Source: Dryomyza anilis (Eukaryota; Arthropoda; Insecta; Diptera; Dryomyzidae). From it: a stretch of 64,000 nucleotides of DNA. The notes below the pieces were generated by a model that was given only the letters and a program-made list of their open reading frames with translations, made no database searches and had not been told where the DNA came from. Both the position numbers and the translations under genes were made by a program. The stretch spans positions 10,188,501 to 10,252,500 of the forward strand of contig OX638133.1 of assembly GCA_951804985.1 (NCBI GenBank). Direction: 5' to 3'. Positions 33,882-46,830 of the stretch are shown one piece after another (the stretch's first letter is position 1; every line of letters begins with the position of its first letter).

Positions 33882-34421
33882 TTATTATTATTGCTTCGGG
33901 GTGATGCACTGAGACCTGAATAGATCTATTGTGCCCCGCTTGATACCATGACTGAAGCCATTCTCAGCTGTGGCATCTCCCTATACTATTTATAAGGGGT
34001 TCTGGTTTTAAATAGTTCTATAAGATGTCCGTCAAGCCTATCTCAGTTAAAAACCTGATTATATGGTTAGGGTTCATCTTTCTAATATCGTTTGGACTTG
34101 GTTGTCGATTCCCAAGTATTTGCATTCTTGTACGCATTAGCGCTGGACACGTTTCTAAAATGTGTTCTGGATCTTCATCGTCTTCTAGACAGAATCTACA
34201 TTTGCTGTCAGTTTGTATACCCATCCTAGTTAGATGTTTAGCAAGCCGACAATGACCTGTAAGAAGTCCTGTTAGAATTCTCAGGTTTTTCTTCGATAGC
34301 TTAATGTATTCTTTAAATCTTCTTAAGTCATAGGACCCAATGAATTTCTTTGATTGACGCATTTTAGCCTGCCCCAACCATAGGAGTTCTCTGGTGTTAA
34401 GTAGTTCTTCTCGTAAAAACT
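33882..34421 (-). mobile_element. 5'-truncated non-LTR retrotransposon (LINE)
   Basis: 540 bp flanked by 12-bp duplications, TTTTCCGATGTA, at 33870-33881 and 34422-34433. Minus strand: C-terminal coding region, about 136 bp of 3' UTR and an (AAT)n tail. Severe 5' truncation, a duplication and a 3' repeat tail are the signature of target-primed reverse transcription. Confidence 0.9.
34018..34421 (-). pseudogene. C-terminus of a LINE ORF2 protein (truncated)
   Basis: The open frame enters from the truncated 5' edge (FLREELLNTRELLW...) and stops at 34018. It carries a region typical of the extreme C-terminus of I/LOA/R1-like LINE polyproteins: LTGHCRLAKHLTRMG, then a zinc-knuckle-like C-x2-C-x9-H-x4-C (CRFC...HILETC), then IRFLTEIGL. 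The reverse transcriptase and endonuclease parts are absent. About 135 codons without an internal stop suggest a fairly recent insertion. Clade assignment is by memory of motif style. Confidence 0.8.
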
Positions 34422-34699
34422 TTTTCCGATGTAATCACTATTAAATTCATATTTGCTAATTAAAACTAGTTAAATGTAATTAAATTTGATTACTTATGGA
34501 ATTCTATTTGAAGCAACACTTTAAATTATCATTTGCTTCATACATGGTTTTCGTGTTTTTCTCAAAATGACAACGTGGACTTAGACATTTTTGATTCCCA
34601 ACCCCTTAATTATTTTGTATAATAAGAAAATGATTCAAGTCAAACACTTATTTATTTATTTATTTATTTATTTATCATATAATCATATAAAATATTCAT

Positions 34700-34904
34700 G
34701 GCGCTACGTCTCGCCAGTAAATGGCAAACCTGCGAGAGTAAAACCATTGCCTATGAAAAAGCTCTCGCCCGCCGTTCGGATTTGGCAATAAACTGTAGGT
34801 CTCACCACTTTGAGTACAAATGTAACACGCACAGCTCAAAATGGTGAGAGAGCTCAGCCTAAGTCCTTATAGGACTGTAGTGCCAAACTATTATTATTAT
34901 TATT
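34700..34904 (+). mobile_element. SINE family 1, 5'-truncated copy
   Basis: Begins at GCGCTACGTCTCGCCAGTAA, lacking the tRNA head, and ends with CAAACTATTATTATTATTAT. Inserted in hAT MITE family H copy 2. Confidence 0.85.
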
Positions 34905-35176
34905 TAAATTTTTACGTAATAATTTTTCATAAGTTGCATCGAAAACATCGATGTTTTTGTTCGATAAATGGGAAAACATCGAAGTAAAGAGTTGATGTAT
35001 TATATCGACCAAAACATCGATATTTTTTCAGATGGACATCCCTAGTTTCATACAATTTTTCTTTGTTATAATAATTATGTTTCTGTATGAACATGCAACA
35101 TTTTAAGGGGAAACATTAAAATGTTCCAGACTTATACTTTTTTGTTTATTTCATCTACTAGGATATTTATTAGGAT

Positions 35177-35405
35177 GTTTACACCGACATTTATCTCATA
35201 GAGCGCTTCACAGTACAGACCTGCTCTGACGTGCAAAATCAAAATATTGTAACTAATTTTTGATAGTTTCGTGTAAAATGAGTTTGATAAATCCTTTCTG
35301 TCTATATGGTTATATGCAAACTGAACTTGAAATGAGTTATTATTATTGCACGTCAGAGCATTTCTGTACAGTGACGTACTCTACGAAATCAATGTCGGGG
35401 TAAAC
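35177..35405. mobile_element. MITE with about 60-bp inverted ends
   Basis: 229 bp. GTTTACACCGACATTTATCT at the left mirrors GTTTACCCCGACATTGATTT at the right, and both arms continue to GCTCTGACGTGCAA. A TA lies just inside each outer GTT/AAC, so the true ends may be CACCGACATT/CCCCGACATT flanked by TA. Non-coding. Confidence 0.8.
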
Positions 35406-35881
35406 ATTCTGTAATTCCGAGTTTGAGTTTGTCCAATCCCGCTCACATTCTACGTGAAGATTGCAATGTTCAATATGATCCTTTATTTCGATTTTTACAA
35501 CTCTGCTCTTAGAAGGTCAGGAGTTATAGCAATTTTAATGTTTTAATTATAAAGGAGGTGCCAAGCCCCGTTGGCTAATCCCGCCCATTCCATGTGACGT
35601 TTGAAGTTTTAAATATGAACATTTGATCCGATTTTTATAACGCTACTCTTAGTATGTCAGGAGTAATAGCAAATAAGTTGGTTATATGGGAGATGCCACG
35701 CCCCGTGGTTCAATCCCGCTCACATTTGGGAAAATGATAAACAACCACAATATACATCAGTGGGCCAAATTTCATGATTGTGGCTATCATAAGTACACAG
35801 ATATTTGCAATTAAAAGATCAGGCTTGCCACGACCAGTTTTTATCTTAGGGGGCGAATTTCAAAAAATCCCACCTTAGTGT
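35406..35881. other. Intergenic DNA with a diverged tandem repeat
   Basis: Two or three diverged repeats of AATCCCGCYCAYWTT...ATTTTTATAACKCTRCTCTTAGWAKGTCAGGAGT...GCCAAGCCCCG (about 35430-35720). No gene. Confidence 0.45.
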
Positions 35882-36033
35882 TTCACTCTCGTAGGTTTAC
35901 CATTTACTGACGAGAGGTAGCGCGGTATAGAAAAATGTTTCTATGAAAAGATGTGGTTAGCCCCAGTCCAGGCTTGAACCGGGGACCTTTCGGTTCGCAG
36001 TCCAACGCACTAACCACTGAGCTACCGCGGCTA
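35882..36033 (-). mobile_element. SINE family 1, head-only copy
   Basis: The minus strand has the full tRNA-like head (TAGCCGCGGTAGCTCAGTGG from 36033) and the first part of the body to CCTACGAGAGTGAAA, then stops. The 3' half and (ATT)n tail are missing. Confidence 0.85.
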
Positions 36034-36079
36034 CACTCAAAATAAATAGTCTGATAAATTTAAGCAAATTTAAACTAAT

Positions 36080-36610
36080 AACACAGAACAACAACAAAAA
36101 AATATCTGCGATCTTAGTATGATTTTTTGATGGACTTGAAGACTCTCAGTTTTTTCAGATTGTCTAAAGTTTTTATGTTATTACGTAATACAAATATATG
36201 TCCATTCGCATGTTTTTCTACATATTTTGTAATTTAACTTTTACTAAAAGAATATATAATTTTATTGAATTATAAATACTTTATATAATAATAGGTACAC
36301 CATAAAATATTTTAGTTTGTGTTTGACTGGTCATAACTTCGGTCAGATTAATCCAAATTTCATGCTGTTTATTCAAAATATTAGCTAAAGTATGCTCAAT
36401 GGAACGTAAAAGAAATTGGATCGATCACTCAAATCTGTAAAAAGTTAAAGTTCAAAATATGTAGAAAAACACGAAAATTGCGTATATATGTATTACGTAA
36501 TAACTCAAAAATTTGATGCAATCTGAAAAGGTCGTTAGAATCTTTAAATCCATCGGAAAATCATACCAAGATCGTGGATAATTAAAAAACGTCACCAGTA
36601 TGTTGTCTAG
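36080..36610. mobile_element. Fold-back element with about 130-bp arms
   Basis: Inverted arms share CGATCTTRGTATGATTTT, TTATTACGTAATACA and GTGTTTTTCTACATATTTTG-like words. The middle (36260-36460) is unrelated. No coding capacity or clear target duplication. Confidence 0.7.
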
Positions 36611-36983
36611 TATAATAACAGCATCCTTTTATTTGACGTAGCAAACAGTTTGCTGGATAACTAGTGTGTACAATAACGATTCGTGTACCTGCTAAACATA
36701 TAGCGAGTGTAGCGAAAATGCACTAGATGGAGCCATAGCCACCATACATTTTTGCACACTGCAGCTGTGCGTCTATAATTCGTAGACTGTTTTTTGGAAA
36801 ACAGTTGATTAAAACAATTGATCCACGTAATTATAATGCACGAATGCAAGGTGCTATGGTGAGTTGTGAATGCACGAAGGTAAAAAAATAAAATGTTAAA
36901 ATAAAATAAAAATAACAGTTTTAAATATGCAAAAAAGTAAAAATATTATAGAAATAAATATATTTTAAAATACAAAATACCTA
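36611..36983. other. Intergenic DNA
   Basis: 373 bp with no gene or repeat that I recognise. 36660-36880 has balanced base composition. Confidence 0.3.
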
Positions 36984-37141
36984 TAAGGACTGCGTCGAAT
37001 AAAATTGTCCGTTATATATCTTCCCATAATGTGCTATTGCAACATTCAAATTAAAAAAATTTGATCATAGTAGCTCTGAATTAAATGGCAGAAAATAATT
37101 TGTGTCAGTTATAGTCAATACAAAATTTATTTAACGCGAAA

Positions 37142-38128
37142 ATGGCAAACGAAGTGGAAGTGCGAGAAAATATAATTAAATTTTTTCAAAAACAACCTAG
37201 TTGGTCTTTTAAAAAACATTGCCAGGTCTTCCTTAAAGCGTTATCAACCGCTTTAAGGAAGACCTGAGTATTGATCGGAAGAAATGTTCTGTTAAAAAAA
37301 AGGCCCACATGATCGTGAAAAGTCGAAGAAGGTTGTGAATATTTTAAAGAAAGATCCAAGCATATCCGGAAGGAAATTGGCGAGAAAGGCGGATTGCTCA
37401 GAATCTTTCGTGCGCAGGACTAAGAAAGAAGCTGGGCTGAAGACGTACAAGGTCCAAAAAGTTCCGGATAGAAATGCCGTCAAGAATGGAACCGCAAAAC
37501 AACGAGCTAAAAAGCTGAACCAAGATTTTTTTAAAAATTCGATTGCTGCATAATGGACGACGAAACTTATGTTTTAGCGGACTTTTCTCAGCTACCTGGG
37601 CAGGAATTTTATACAGCCGATTCTCGAGGAAATGTCGCTGAAAAATTCAAATAAAAAAAAATGACAAAATTCCCAAAGAAATTCCTTGTTTGGCAGGCAA
37701 TTTGCAGTTGTGCAAAAAAGGAGCAGCTCATTCGTGACATTGGGTACAATTAATAGCGAAATATATGTGAAGGAATGCTTGCAAAAGAGATTGCTTCCAT
37801 TTTTACGCCTACATGAAGTGTCCACATATTTTTGGCCTGACCTCGCTTCATGTCACTACAGCAAAACGGCCTTAGAGTGGATCCAACCAAATGCAGTGAT
37901 TTTGGTGCCTAGAGAAGCCAATCCACCAAACTGTCCAGAACTCAGGCCGATTGAGAGATACTGGGCTTTAGTAAAAAGGGAGATGAAGACAACAAAAAAA
38001 GTGGCCAAAGACCTTAAGACTTTAAAAGAAAGTGGTCTTCAGCAGCTGTGAGGGTGTCGGACACTACCATTACAACATTAATGGAAGGGGTTCCGGAAAA
38101 ATTAAAACTTTTTATTAAAAAATATTAA
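37142..38128 (+). pseudogene. DD37E transposase pseudogene, copy 2
   Basis: ATG at 37142 (MANEVEVRENIIKFF) and stop at about 38126. All three catalytic positions survive in pieces: CIMDDETY, WPDLASCHY and CPELRPIERYW, with 37 residues between the last two. Lesions: loss of the helix-turn-helix segment at the inverted repeat, a frameshift near 37545 (one base short in the A run before TTCGATTGCTGC), a stop in the FKSKK stretch (about 37653), a disrupted reading around 37715, and a frameshift near 38030. It cannot encode a working enzyme. Confidence 0.88.
37223..37266. repeat. 18-bp perfect hairpin replacing transposase sequence
   Basis: CAGGTCTTCCTTAAAGCG (37223-37240) is the exact inverse of 37249-37266, with an 8-bp loop. 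Copy 1 has about 36 bp of helix-turn-helix coding sequence in place of the left arm. Confidence 0.9.
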
Positions 38129-38578
38129 TTCCTGGTTTTTTATATTTTTTTTTTAGATCTAAATATAATTTGCAAAATAAATTATTTTATTCTATAAAAA
38201 TTCGATTACTAGATTTCTAGATTTTTTCATTTTTGTAGCGGACAATTTTATTCGATGCAGTCCTTATTTAATTTATTATGAATTTGAGTTAAAAGCAAAA
38301 ACTTAGTTAAAACAGCTTAATATGTCTCCTATATTAGCAGAAAAAATTATTCAAAACAACAAACATTCGTTTGCTACTAATTCCTCTTTTCAGCAAGCAT
38401 TTTAGCTATTTTAACAACCTTGTTTGTTACTGTTACAAGCTTTTCATTTTGACTGTACATTCACAATTTTCAAAAGTTTAAAATAGCAAATTTTCTATGC
38501 CAGAGAATTACTCAAAATGATATTTGAGAAGAAACAAAAATTATAATTTTTTTACATTTATTTTTTTTTAATTATTTA

Positions 38579-38779
38579 GGGTGTGTGCGAGTTCGACAAA
38601 ATTGCTGACTAAACTAAATTGTATGGTTTTTCATTCGATCAGCAGTCGGTAACCGGTAGTTGTTAAAGTTCCCAATAAATTTATTATTTTGCTTAAAAAT
38701 TTGCTAACTTGATAATTAAACGCTGCATTACCGACAAAATTTAGTTTAGTCAGCAATTTAGTCGAACTCGCATACACCG
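38579..38779. mobile_element. Tourist-like (PIF/Harbinger) MITE, copy 1
   Basis: 201 bp, TTA duplicated on both sides (38576-38578, 38780-38782). Ends GGGTGTGTGCGAGTTCGAC and the inverse of CGGTGTATGCGAGTTCGAC; arms extend through TTGCTGACTAAACTAAATT. A 3-bp TTA duplication is typical of PIF/Harbinger. A decayed copy is at 42147-42372. Confidence 0.8.
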
Positions 38780-38782
38780 TTA

Positions 38783-39481
38783 ATAAACTTTCCTTAACAT
38801 TTGTAATATATATTCTACGGACCCAGGCGAAAATTACTATATAGGTTTCGTTGATCAGTGCAAAATCCATTTTAGGGTTTTTCCAGAACATTTTTTTATA
38901 TAAAGTCCCAGTTATAAAATTAGTCAATAGCCATTCACAAACTATTTGCACGTGCTGTGCACTGGTCCAGCTAGTTAATTATATAATACATTTTGATTTT
39001 AAAGCCTTTCAAAGACATAGTGCTTTATTTTTGTTTCTTCTTTTTTTATATTTCTTAAAATCCTTAGTACCTACTTTCATGTGTTGTAACCTTTTTTTGT
39101 TAATCGGTAATTGTGAAAAAATTCGTTTTAGTCACCCTCGTCACTTTGCACCTACGAATTTAAATGGTGATGCTTATCTTCAAGAATTGCCGCAACGCCA
39201 ACCACAAATATTGACATCGTTTGAACCGAGCAAATAATTGCAACAATAATGCAAAACTATTGACGTTAAAATTTTGAAAATAAAAATATGAAATAGTATA
39301 ATAAAAAAATTACATAAAAAAAATTGAAAATGTATACAAAATGCATACAAAAATTTAGAAACAAATTGAAATAAAATTTGCAAAAAAAGCAAACCTCTAA
39401 TCACGTCAAGTGAATTAAAGTTAGTAAAATACAAACGGTGATGATTGTCTGAGTTACTCCGCCATTCAGTTATTAAGTCTG
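38783..39481. other. AT-rich intergenic DNA
   Basis: No gene. Open frames of 100-128 codons here have low-complexity Phe/Leu/Ile composition and no domain. I regard them as chance. Confidence 0.4.
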
Positions 39482-39712
39482 TCTTCAATCAGTAATTCAG
39501 TCAAGCAGTCAGTCAGTCATTTAGTCAGTTAGACAGCAAGTCATCAACCAGTTAGTTAGTCATTAGTCGGTCTATCAGTCAATCGACAAGTCAGTTATTT
39601 AGTTAGTTAGTCAGTCAGCCAGTCAGTCAGTCAGCCAGTCAGTCAGTCAGCCAGCCAGTCAGTCAGTCAGTCAGTCAGTCAGTCAGCCAGTCAGTCAGCC
39701 AGTCAGTCACCC
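39482..39712. repeat. (CAGT)n/(CAGC) tetranucleotide array
   Basis: Irregular TCAGTCAG/CCAG repeats, densest at 39610-39710. Shorter echoes lie at 39970-40010 and 47698-47730. Confidence 0.9.
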
Positions 39713-40740
39713 GTAGTCATTGCCGCAACCTCTTCAGTTGGCAACATCACCAAGCGCATAATTTTTATTCACTTCACATGGCGCTGACAGTGTTGCCAAC
39801 TCTTACAGTCACTGTGTCAACGAACGAATGAACGAACAGACAAACAGTCGGGCACGCGATTAAAACCACGACTGCCACAATAAGCATTCGAAACATCCGC
39901 TAAGTTGTCATGATGCATCTTCTTTAAGAGGCTCTTGTGGAATTTCCCGCTGCCTTTTTTCAGTTGTCTTTCAGTCAGTTGTTGTCAGTCAGTCACTCAG
40001 TCAGTCATTCGCTGCATAAATTTGATCACAGAGTATTGACAACATTTTCTGCTGTAATTATTACAGCGTCTGTAGATCTAACAGATTCTCCAAGATAACT
40101 TTCTAAGTGGATCCGTCTGCTATTGATGGATTTCATCGTCAATCGAGCGGAAATTATCGAATGCGACAAAAATATGGCACAGTTTTGGCAATAAACTGTT
40201 TTCTGCGGCATGACATGTTGCTGCAAGATTTTCAGATTTGTTGGGAGAAGGGTTTGTTTCTTCTGCTTTTTGTATCATACAATCTCATGTGATTTTGAAC
40301 CAATAGATTGTTGCGCAAAGCAGATGAGTGACATTTATTTAACAATTTATTTTTGCAACAGTGTTTGAAAGTCTGTTTATTGTCTGTTTTTATAAAAAAA
40401 AAAAACATTTTTATGTAATTGTCTATTTTTTTGTTATTTTTTCCACCAGCAAAATGTCATATATTATTTTAGATGAATCTATCAATAATTGCGGGCAATT
40501 ACTGCATTTAATAAATACTTTGACTTTTAAAGAAGATATAATTTGTAAAACACATCGTACATTTTCGATATCTATTTTTAAAAATAAAATTTTAAAATGC
40601 TACGTATATTTTATTATTTTATGTGTTTTAAAATGAAATGGTTTCAATTTTGATTTAATAACAACATATCACTTTTAGGAACGATTTTAAAAAATAAAAA
40701 ATATTGGTCTTTCTAATGTAATTGTGAATTTCATCTGAAT
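39713..40740. other. Intergenic, first part GC-balanced
   Basis: 39713-40060 has mixed composition with several TTGCCAACTC/CAACGAACG words and could be regulatory. 40300-40740 is AT-rich. No gene. Confidence 0.35.
39939..39948. promoter_or_regulatory. kappaB-type motif
   Basis: GGAATTTCCC, whose inverse GGGAAATTCC fits the Rel/Dorsal/Dif consensus. Isolated, so weak evidence of function. Confidence 0.2.
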
Positions 40741-41410
40741 ACTCTTATTTAAAATTTTTAAAACCTAATTTTTTTTTGGAAAATTTTTTTTGGAACATTT
40801 TTTTTCAAAATTTTTTTTTTTGAAAAAATTAATATTTTTTTGTTATCGAAAAATTTTTTGTTTTCAAAACATTTAAAAAAAAAATGTCGGAACATTTTTT
40901 TTGTCCGAACATTTTTTTTTTAATTTTTTTTACTGTTAATAAAAAAAAAAACACTTTTTTTCGAATTATTTAAAATATTTTTTTTTTTTTTTAAATATTA
41001 TGAACAAATTTATCAATATGACAATTCAAATTCATTGTATTGAATATTTTGTTCATATATATAATGAATGCATTCATTAATATGTCATTTAATAAACGGT
41101 AGTATCAATATGATGAATCTGGTAGTTGGTGAAAAAATTCATAATATTTATGAATAAATTCATCATATTGAAGATTTTTTTTTTCTGTGTAGATAAATTT
41201 GATTTGAAGAATGAAATATGGGATAATTAATACCAATTGATTAATTAAATTTAATTCGAAACACCTAATCATTCTATTGAAGAAGAATTCATAGTATTGA
41301 TCACTATAAAACATAAATGTTATGAATTCATTATCAAATTGATCAAAAACTGTACAAATATATGTACATTATATTGAAGAACGCTGTTCATTAAACTACT
41401 TTAAAGCACA
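40741..41410. mobile_element. Fold-back family G copy
   Basis: Long T-rich runs (TTTTTTTCGAA-type, 40770-40990) followed by TATGAACAAATTTATCAATA, CATCATATTGAAGA and TTTTTTTTCTGTGTAG at about 41185, then further ATTCAT-type words to 41390. Orientation is opposite to that of 48.6-49.35 kb. Confidence 0.6.
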
Positions 41411-41564
41411 ATATTTATATTTTCGTTAATTTTTTGCCAAATTAGTTTGAAAAAATATTTTTCGGACAAAAACAAAAAAAAAAGGAAGGAAAAGAAAACA
41501 ATTATTTTTTCGACATTGTTTTTGGCGAATATTTTTTTTTTTGTAAATTCACCAGATTAAAACT

Positions 41565-41800
41565 CACTACACTAAATTGACCACAATGAAACTCACCATA
41601 CAAAAATTCACAACACTAAAATTCACCATACTAAAATTCACAACACTAGAACTCACCACACTAAATTTCACCACACTAAAATTCACCACACTAAAACTCA
41701 CCACACTAAAGCTCACCACACTAAAGCTAACCACACCAATATTCACCACAGGTTAATTCACCACACCGAATCTCACCATACTAAAACTGTGAAAAACTCT
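41565..41800. repeat. 15-bp minisatellite, CACCACACTAAAAYT
   Basis: About 14 drifted units of 15 bp. The period keeps a minus-strand Val-Val-Ser-Phe-Ser frame open by default. It is followed at 41800-41925 by irregular GGGGAAGAATTCTA-like repeats. Confidence 0.85.
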
Positions 41801-42146
41801 AGGGGGAAGAATTCTACGGGAAAGCGTTGTATGGGGAATAATTTTACGGGGAAGATTTCTAGTGGGAAGAATTCAGTAAAATATTCTATGGGTAAAAATT
41901 CTACGGGGAAGCGCAGTCTGAGAAAGAATTTACTTTGAGAAAAGTTGTTTTTGCGGAGAATTTTTATTTAGTTACTACATTTATAAAACCAATAAGTAAC
42001 GTCCACAGCGAAGCACGGGTCTCGGATATAAATAATAAAAATGTTTTTTTATATTAATAAACTCGCTCCATATCCTTGCATTCACAAAATCTTTGCACGA
42101 GTCGTGCACGGGTCCAGCTATTTAAATTACACAAACCTTATAAGAA

Positions 42147-42372
42147 TTATAGGGTGTGTGCGAATTTTTGCTGATTTGAACTAAATTTTGTCGATAATGC
42201 AGTGTTCGACCTTTGAATTTATCAAATTTTCGAGCAGACTAAATTGAACGAAATTGGCAAACAGACATATAATAGTCGGTTGATTATGAACCTTAACAAT
42301 TACCGGTTATCGCATGGAGACCGAATTTAAAGCCGTTTAATTTATTTAGTCAGCAATTTAGCCCAATACATA
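42147..42372. mobile_element. Tourist-like MITE, copy 2 (decayed)
   Basis: Left end AGGGTGTGTGCGAA and right-hand TTTAGTCAGCAATTTAG match the 38579 element. The interior shares GTCGATAATGCAG. Heavily mutated. Confidence 0.55.
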
Positions 42373-43951
42373 AATATTTAAATGAACAGAAATTTCTGCT
42401 TATAAATTTAATTTTTAAGAACATCATATTGAAGATAGAAAAACATTAAATTTGAATTCAAAGAATAAAATTTGGCATATAATGAATCTGTTAGTTGGTA
42501 AAAATTCGTGATATTGAATTATTTTCTGTGTACCGAGTAAATATATTGTATACATTTTCAATTTTTATTTATTTTTTTATTTTTTATTTTTGATTTTTGT
42601 TGTTGTGCAAAAGCTTAACTCATAATATTGACAATTCAGGTGCATTTAATGTGCTGATCTGAGTCCAATTATTTTGACAGTATTTCAAGAATGTTACAGA
42701 CTGTTGAACCTGTGTGGCATGCTGCGTTTGAAATTACGTGGTCACATAGAATTTTTTAACATTTTTCGATTGTACTACCAAAATTATAAATCATATATCA
42801 AACTTTTAGACTCTATCATAATTTCTACTAGATATAAATGATATCTTTATAATTGTAATATTTACCTTCTACAGTAATATGCAGTAAATTATTTTTAACA
42901 AGAAATTAATTTATTCTGCTATATTGACGGATGCGCAGAATACATTGATTTATATATAAAATAAACTTTCATTGACTTTTATTGGCCTTGGCTAACAGTT
43001 TTATTGATTTTAATTGTTGACAGTCTATTTATCATAACATTGCAATATTATTTTCATTATTTTTTTTTTAATTCTTTTAATTGAATTCTATAATTATTAT
43101 ATTGTAGAATCTGTTAATTCATTGAACATATTTATAATATTTAATGCTAAATAAAATATTTATTTTTAGAAAACATGAAATCGTCATTTTTCAGCGGTAT
43201 GCAAATCATTTAAATATATTTCCGTTTCAGCTTTTAACTTTCTAATTAAAAATATATCCTCAATTATTTAATTATATGGCAACTGGAAAAAAACACCTGT
43301 TATTAGCAAATCAAAAGATATGACTATCATCAATACAAATCAGCGAAGTTTTAATTCTGACAGCTCAACACGCGTCTAACAAGGGCGCGCATCTTAATTA
43401 ATTATTATACCCTACAATTGCTTGTAATAGACATTATTTGTATAATTTAATATTAATAATGGTCCGTTAATTGTAATGTTGAAAAGTGTCTCTTAAAAGA
43501 ATCGATTTAATAGAAGTAAAACTATAAAATTGTGAATATGAATAACTGATTTACAAACAGCTTTCTAAATCGGATAATGTGATCAAAGTGTCTTTTAAAT
43601 ATTGAGAATATTCAAACTATCCTCAGCCAAACTTTCGATTCGATGAAGTAATTATGAAAAAAAACTTATTCTACTCCACAAAACTGTTCTGCTTCCTATT
43701 TTATTATACATGATTTTTGTTTGAATTTTTTTCATTTTAACATTTATGATTTCTGTTTGTAATAATAAAAATTACGGTCTCAAAAACGCAAAATTAAAAA
43801 AAAAATCTTTAGAACATAATACATATTATTTTGTGAAATTATTGTATTTAGTAAAGAAAAATTACAAGTGGTAAGGGGGCTGTTCAAATCATAAAACTGC
43901 TATAAGTATTGACTTTCGGTTTTAAAATAACATTTTTTAGGCTAGGTGTAC
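42373..43951. other. AT-rich intergenic DNA
   Basis: No gene or clear repeat. A small GC-richer patch lies at 43370-43405. Confidence 0.35.
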
Positions 43952-44055
43952 TCTGTAGGTCCAACCACCTTGAGTACAAATATAGCAAGTACATACAGCT
44001 CAAATGTAGTACGTCCCACGTTTTTCAGAGCTGTATGGCAAAACTATTATTATTT
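43952..44055 (+). mobile_element. SINE family 1, 3' fragment
   Basis: Matches from CTGTAGGTCCAACCACCTTG through ACAGCTCAAA to AAACTATTATTATT. Decayed. Confidence 0.7.
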
Positions 44056-44346
44056 AGAAGTCAATGTTTGATTTTTATATTTCAATCAGGTTAATAGTAA
44101 TTTTTTGAAGCCAACCAAAGGGATTCGAAACCCTGATTTTTCTTAATATTATGAGTTTTACAAGTTGTTCTTATTCCAATGATTCAAAAGCAATTCTTTA
44201 AAATAAAAACCATGTGGCAGAATATATTAATTTGAAAATCATTTCTGTAATATTTAGCTGGGTTGTATTATATTCCATAGTATAAAATGAATTAACTGAT
44301 TCTGATAATATAAATCAATTATCTCCTAAAAACAGCTATTGAACTC

Positions 44347-44418
44347 TCTAGTCCAGACTAGAATCTGGAACCTTACGGCTCGCAGTCCAACGGACTAACC
44401 TTGAGCTACCGACGCTAA
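44347..44418 (-). mobile_element. SINE family 1, isolated tRNA-like head
   Basis: The minus strand reads GTAGCTCAAGGTTAGTCC, GTTGGACTGCGAGCC and a mutated B box. Only the head is present. 20-40 bp further on, a tail-like GACTATTGTAATT occurs on the other strand. Confidence 0.65.
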
Positions 44419-46191
<1,773 letters not shown>

Positions 46192-46432
46192 AGCTCAGTG
46201 GTTAGTGCGTTGGACTGCGAGCCGAAAGGTCCCCGGTTCAAGCCTGGACTGGGGCTAACAACATCTTTTCTTAGAAACATTTTTCTATACCGCGCTACCT
46301 CTCGGCAGTAAATGGCAAACCTACGAGAGTAAAACATTGCTTATGAAAAGCACAAATATAACACGCACAGCTCAAAATGGTGAGAGAGCTCGGCCTAAGT
46401 TCTTATAGAGCTGTAGTGCCAAACTATTATTT
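46192..46432 (+). mobile_element. SINE family 1 copy with internal deletion
   Basis: Intact tRNA-like head (46192-46258) and tail (CAAACTATTATT), but about 70 bp of body are missing after CTTATGAAAAG at 46350 (AGCTCTCACCCGCC... to ...TTGAGTA in other copies). Confidence 0.85.
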
Positions 46433-46525
46433 AGTACTTTTTATAACACAATTTATATATTTATTTAATTTACAAATAACAAAATTATTACCGACGCGAA
46501 CACGTTTTCTCAAAAAACAACACGT

Positions 46526-46830
46526 TCGCAGAAAATGCCGATCAACGAGTGTCAACTTTATATACAAGAATTCATTTTTTTGTTTGTTTTCAAACATCAG
46601 TATGTTTTAAATGACCCTATACATACTTCAAACGACGACAAAAGAAACGTAGGTAGAAAATGCTGCTCAACGAGTGCCAACTTCGTATACAAGAAGAATG
46701 TTGCAAGAATACATTTATTTAAATCCTATTTCTTTTTTGTTTGCTTTTAAACATCAATATGTTCAAACGATGGCAAAAGATGACGTAGGTAGAATATCCT
46801 GCACAACGTTGCCAACTTCGTCAGTCGATA
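46526..46830. repeat. Imperfect tandem repeat, about 125-137-bp unit
   Basis: 2.3 units beginning GCAGAAAATGCCGATCAACG (46527), GTAGAAAATGCTGCTCAACG (46652) and GTAGAATATCCTGCACAACG (46789), each with GTRCCAACTTCGT-like continuation. Open frames inside are short. Confidence 0.7.

Larger units (their letters stand above)
33845..35044. mobile_element. hAT MITE family H, copy 2, doubly interrupted
   Basis: Starts TAGGGATGTCCAAAATACAT and ends TGGACATCCCTA. Flanks GTTTCGAT and GTTTCATA match partly. Split by a LINE fragment (33882-34421) and by a truncated SINE (34700-34904). A (TTTA)n run lies at about 34648-34676. Without the insertions it aligns with 27137-27557. Confidence 0.85.
36986..38264 (+). 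mobile_element. Tc1/mariner DD37E-type transposon, copy 2 (dead)
   Basis: 1,279 bp, TA-flanked (36984-36985, 38265-38266), with ends AGGACTGCGTCGAATAAAAT and the inverse of AGGACTGCATCGAATAAAAT. Closely similar to copy 1 but in the opposite orientation. Carries a broken transposase gene and a small templated rearrangement at 37223-37266. Confidence 0.93.

Noticed and set aside
9780..38266. The two DD37E copies as ends of one giant composite transposon
   Set aside because: Each copy has its own TA duplication and both ends; the DNA between includes TpnC and unrelated nested elements.
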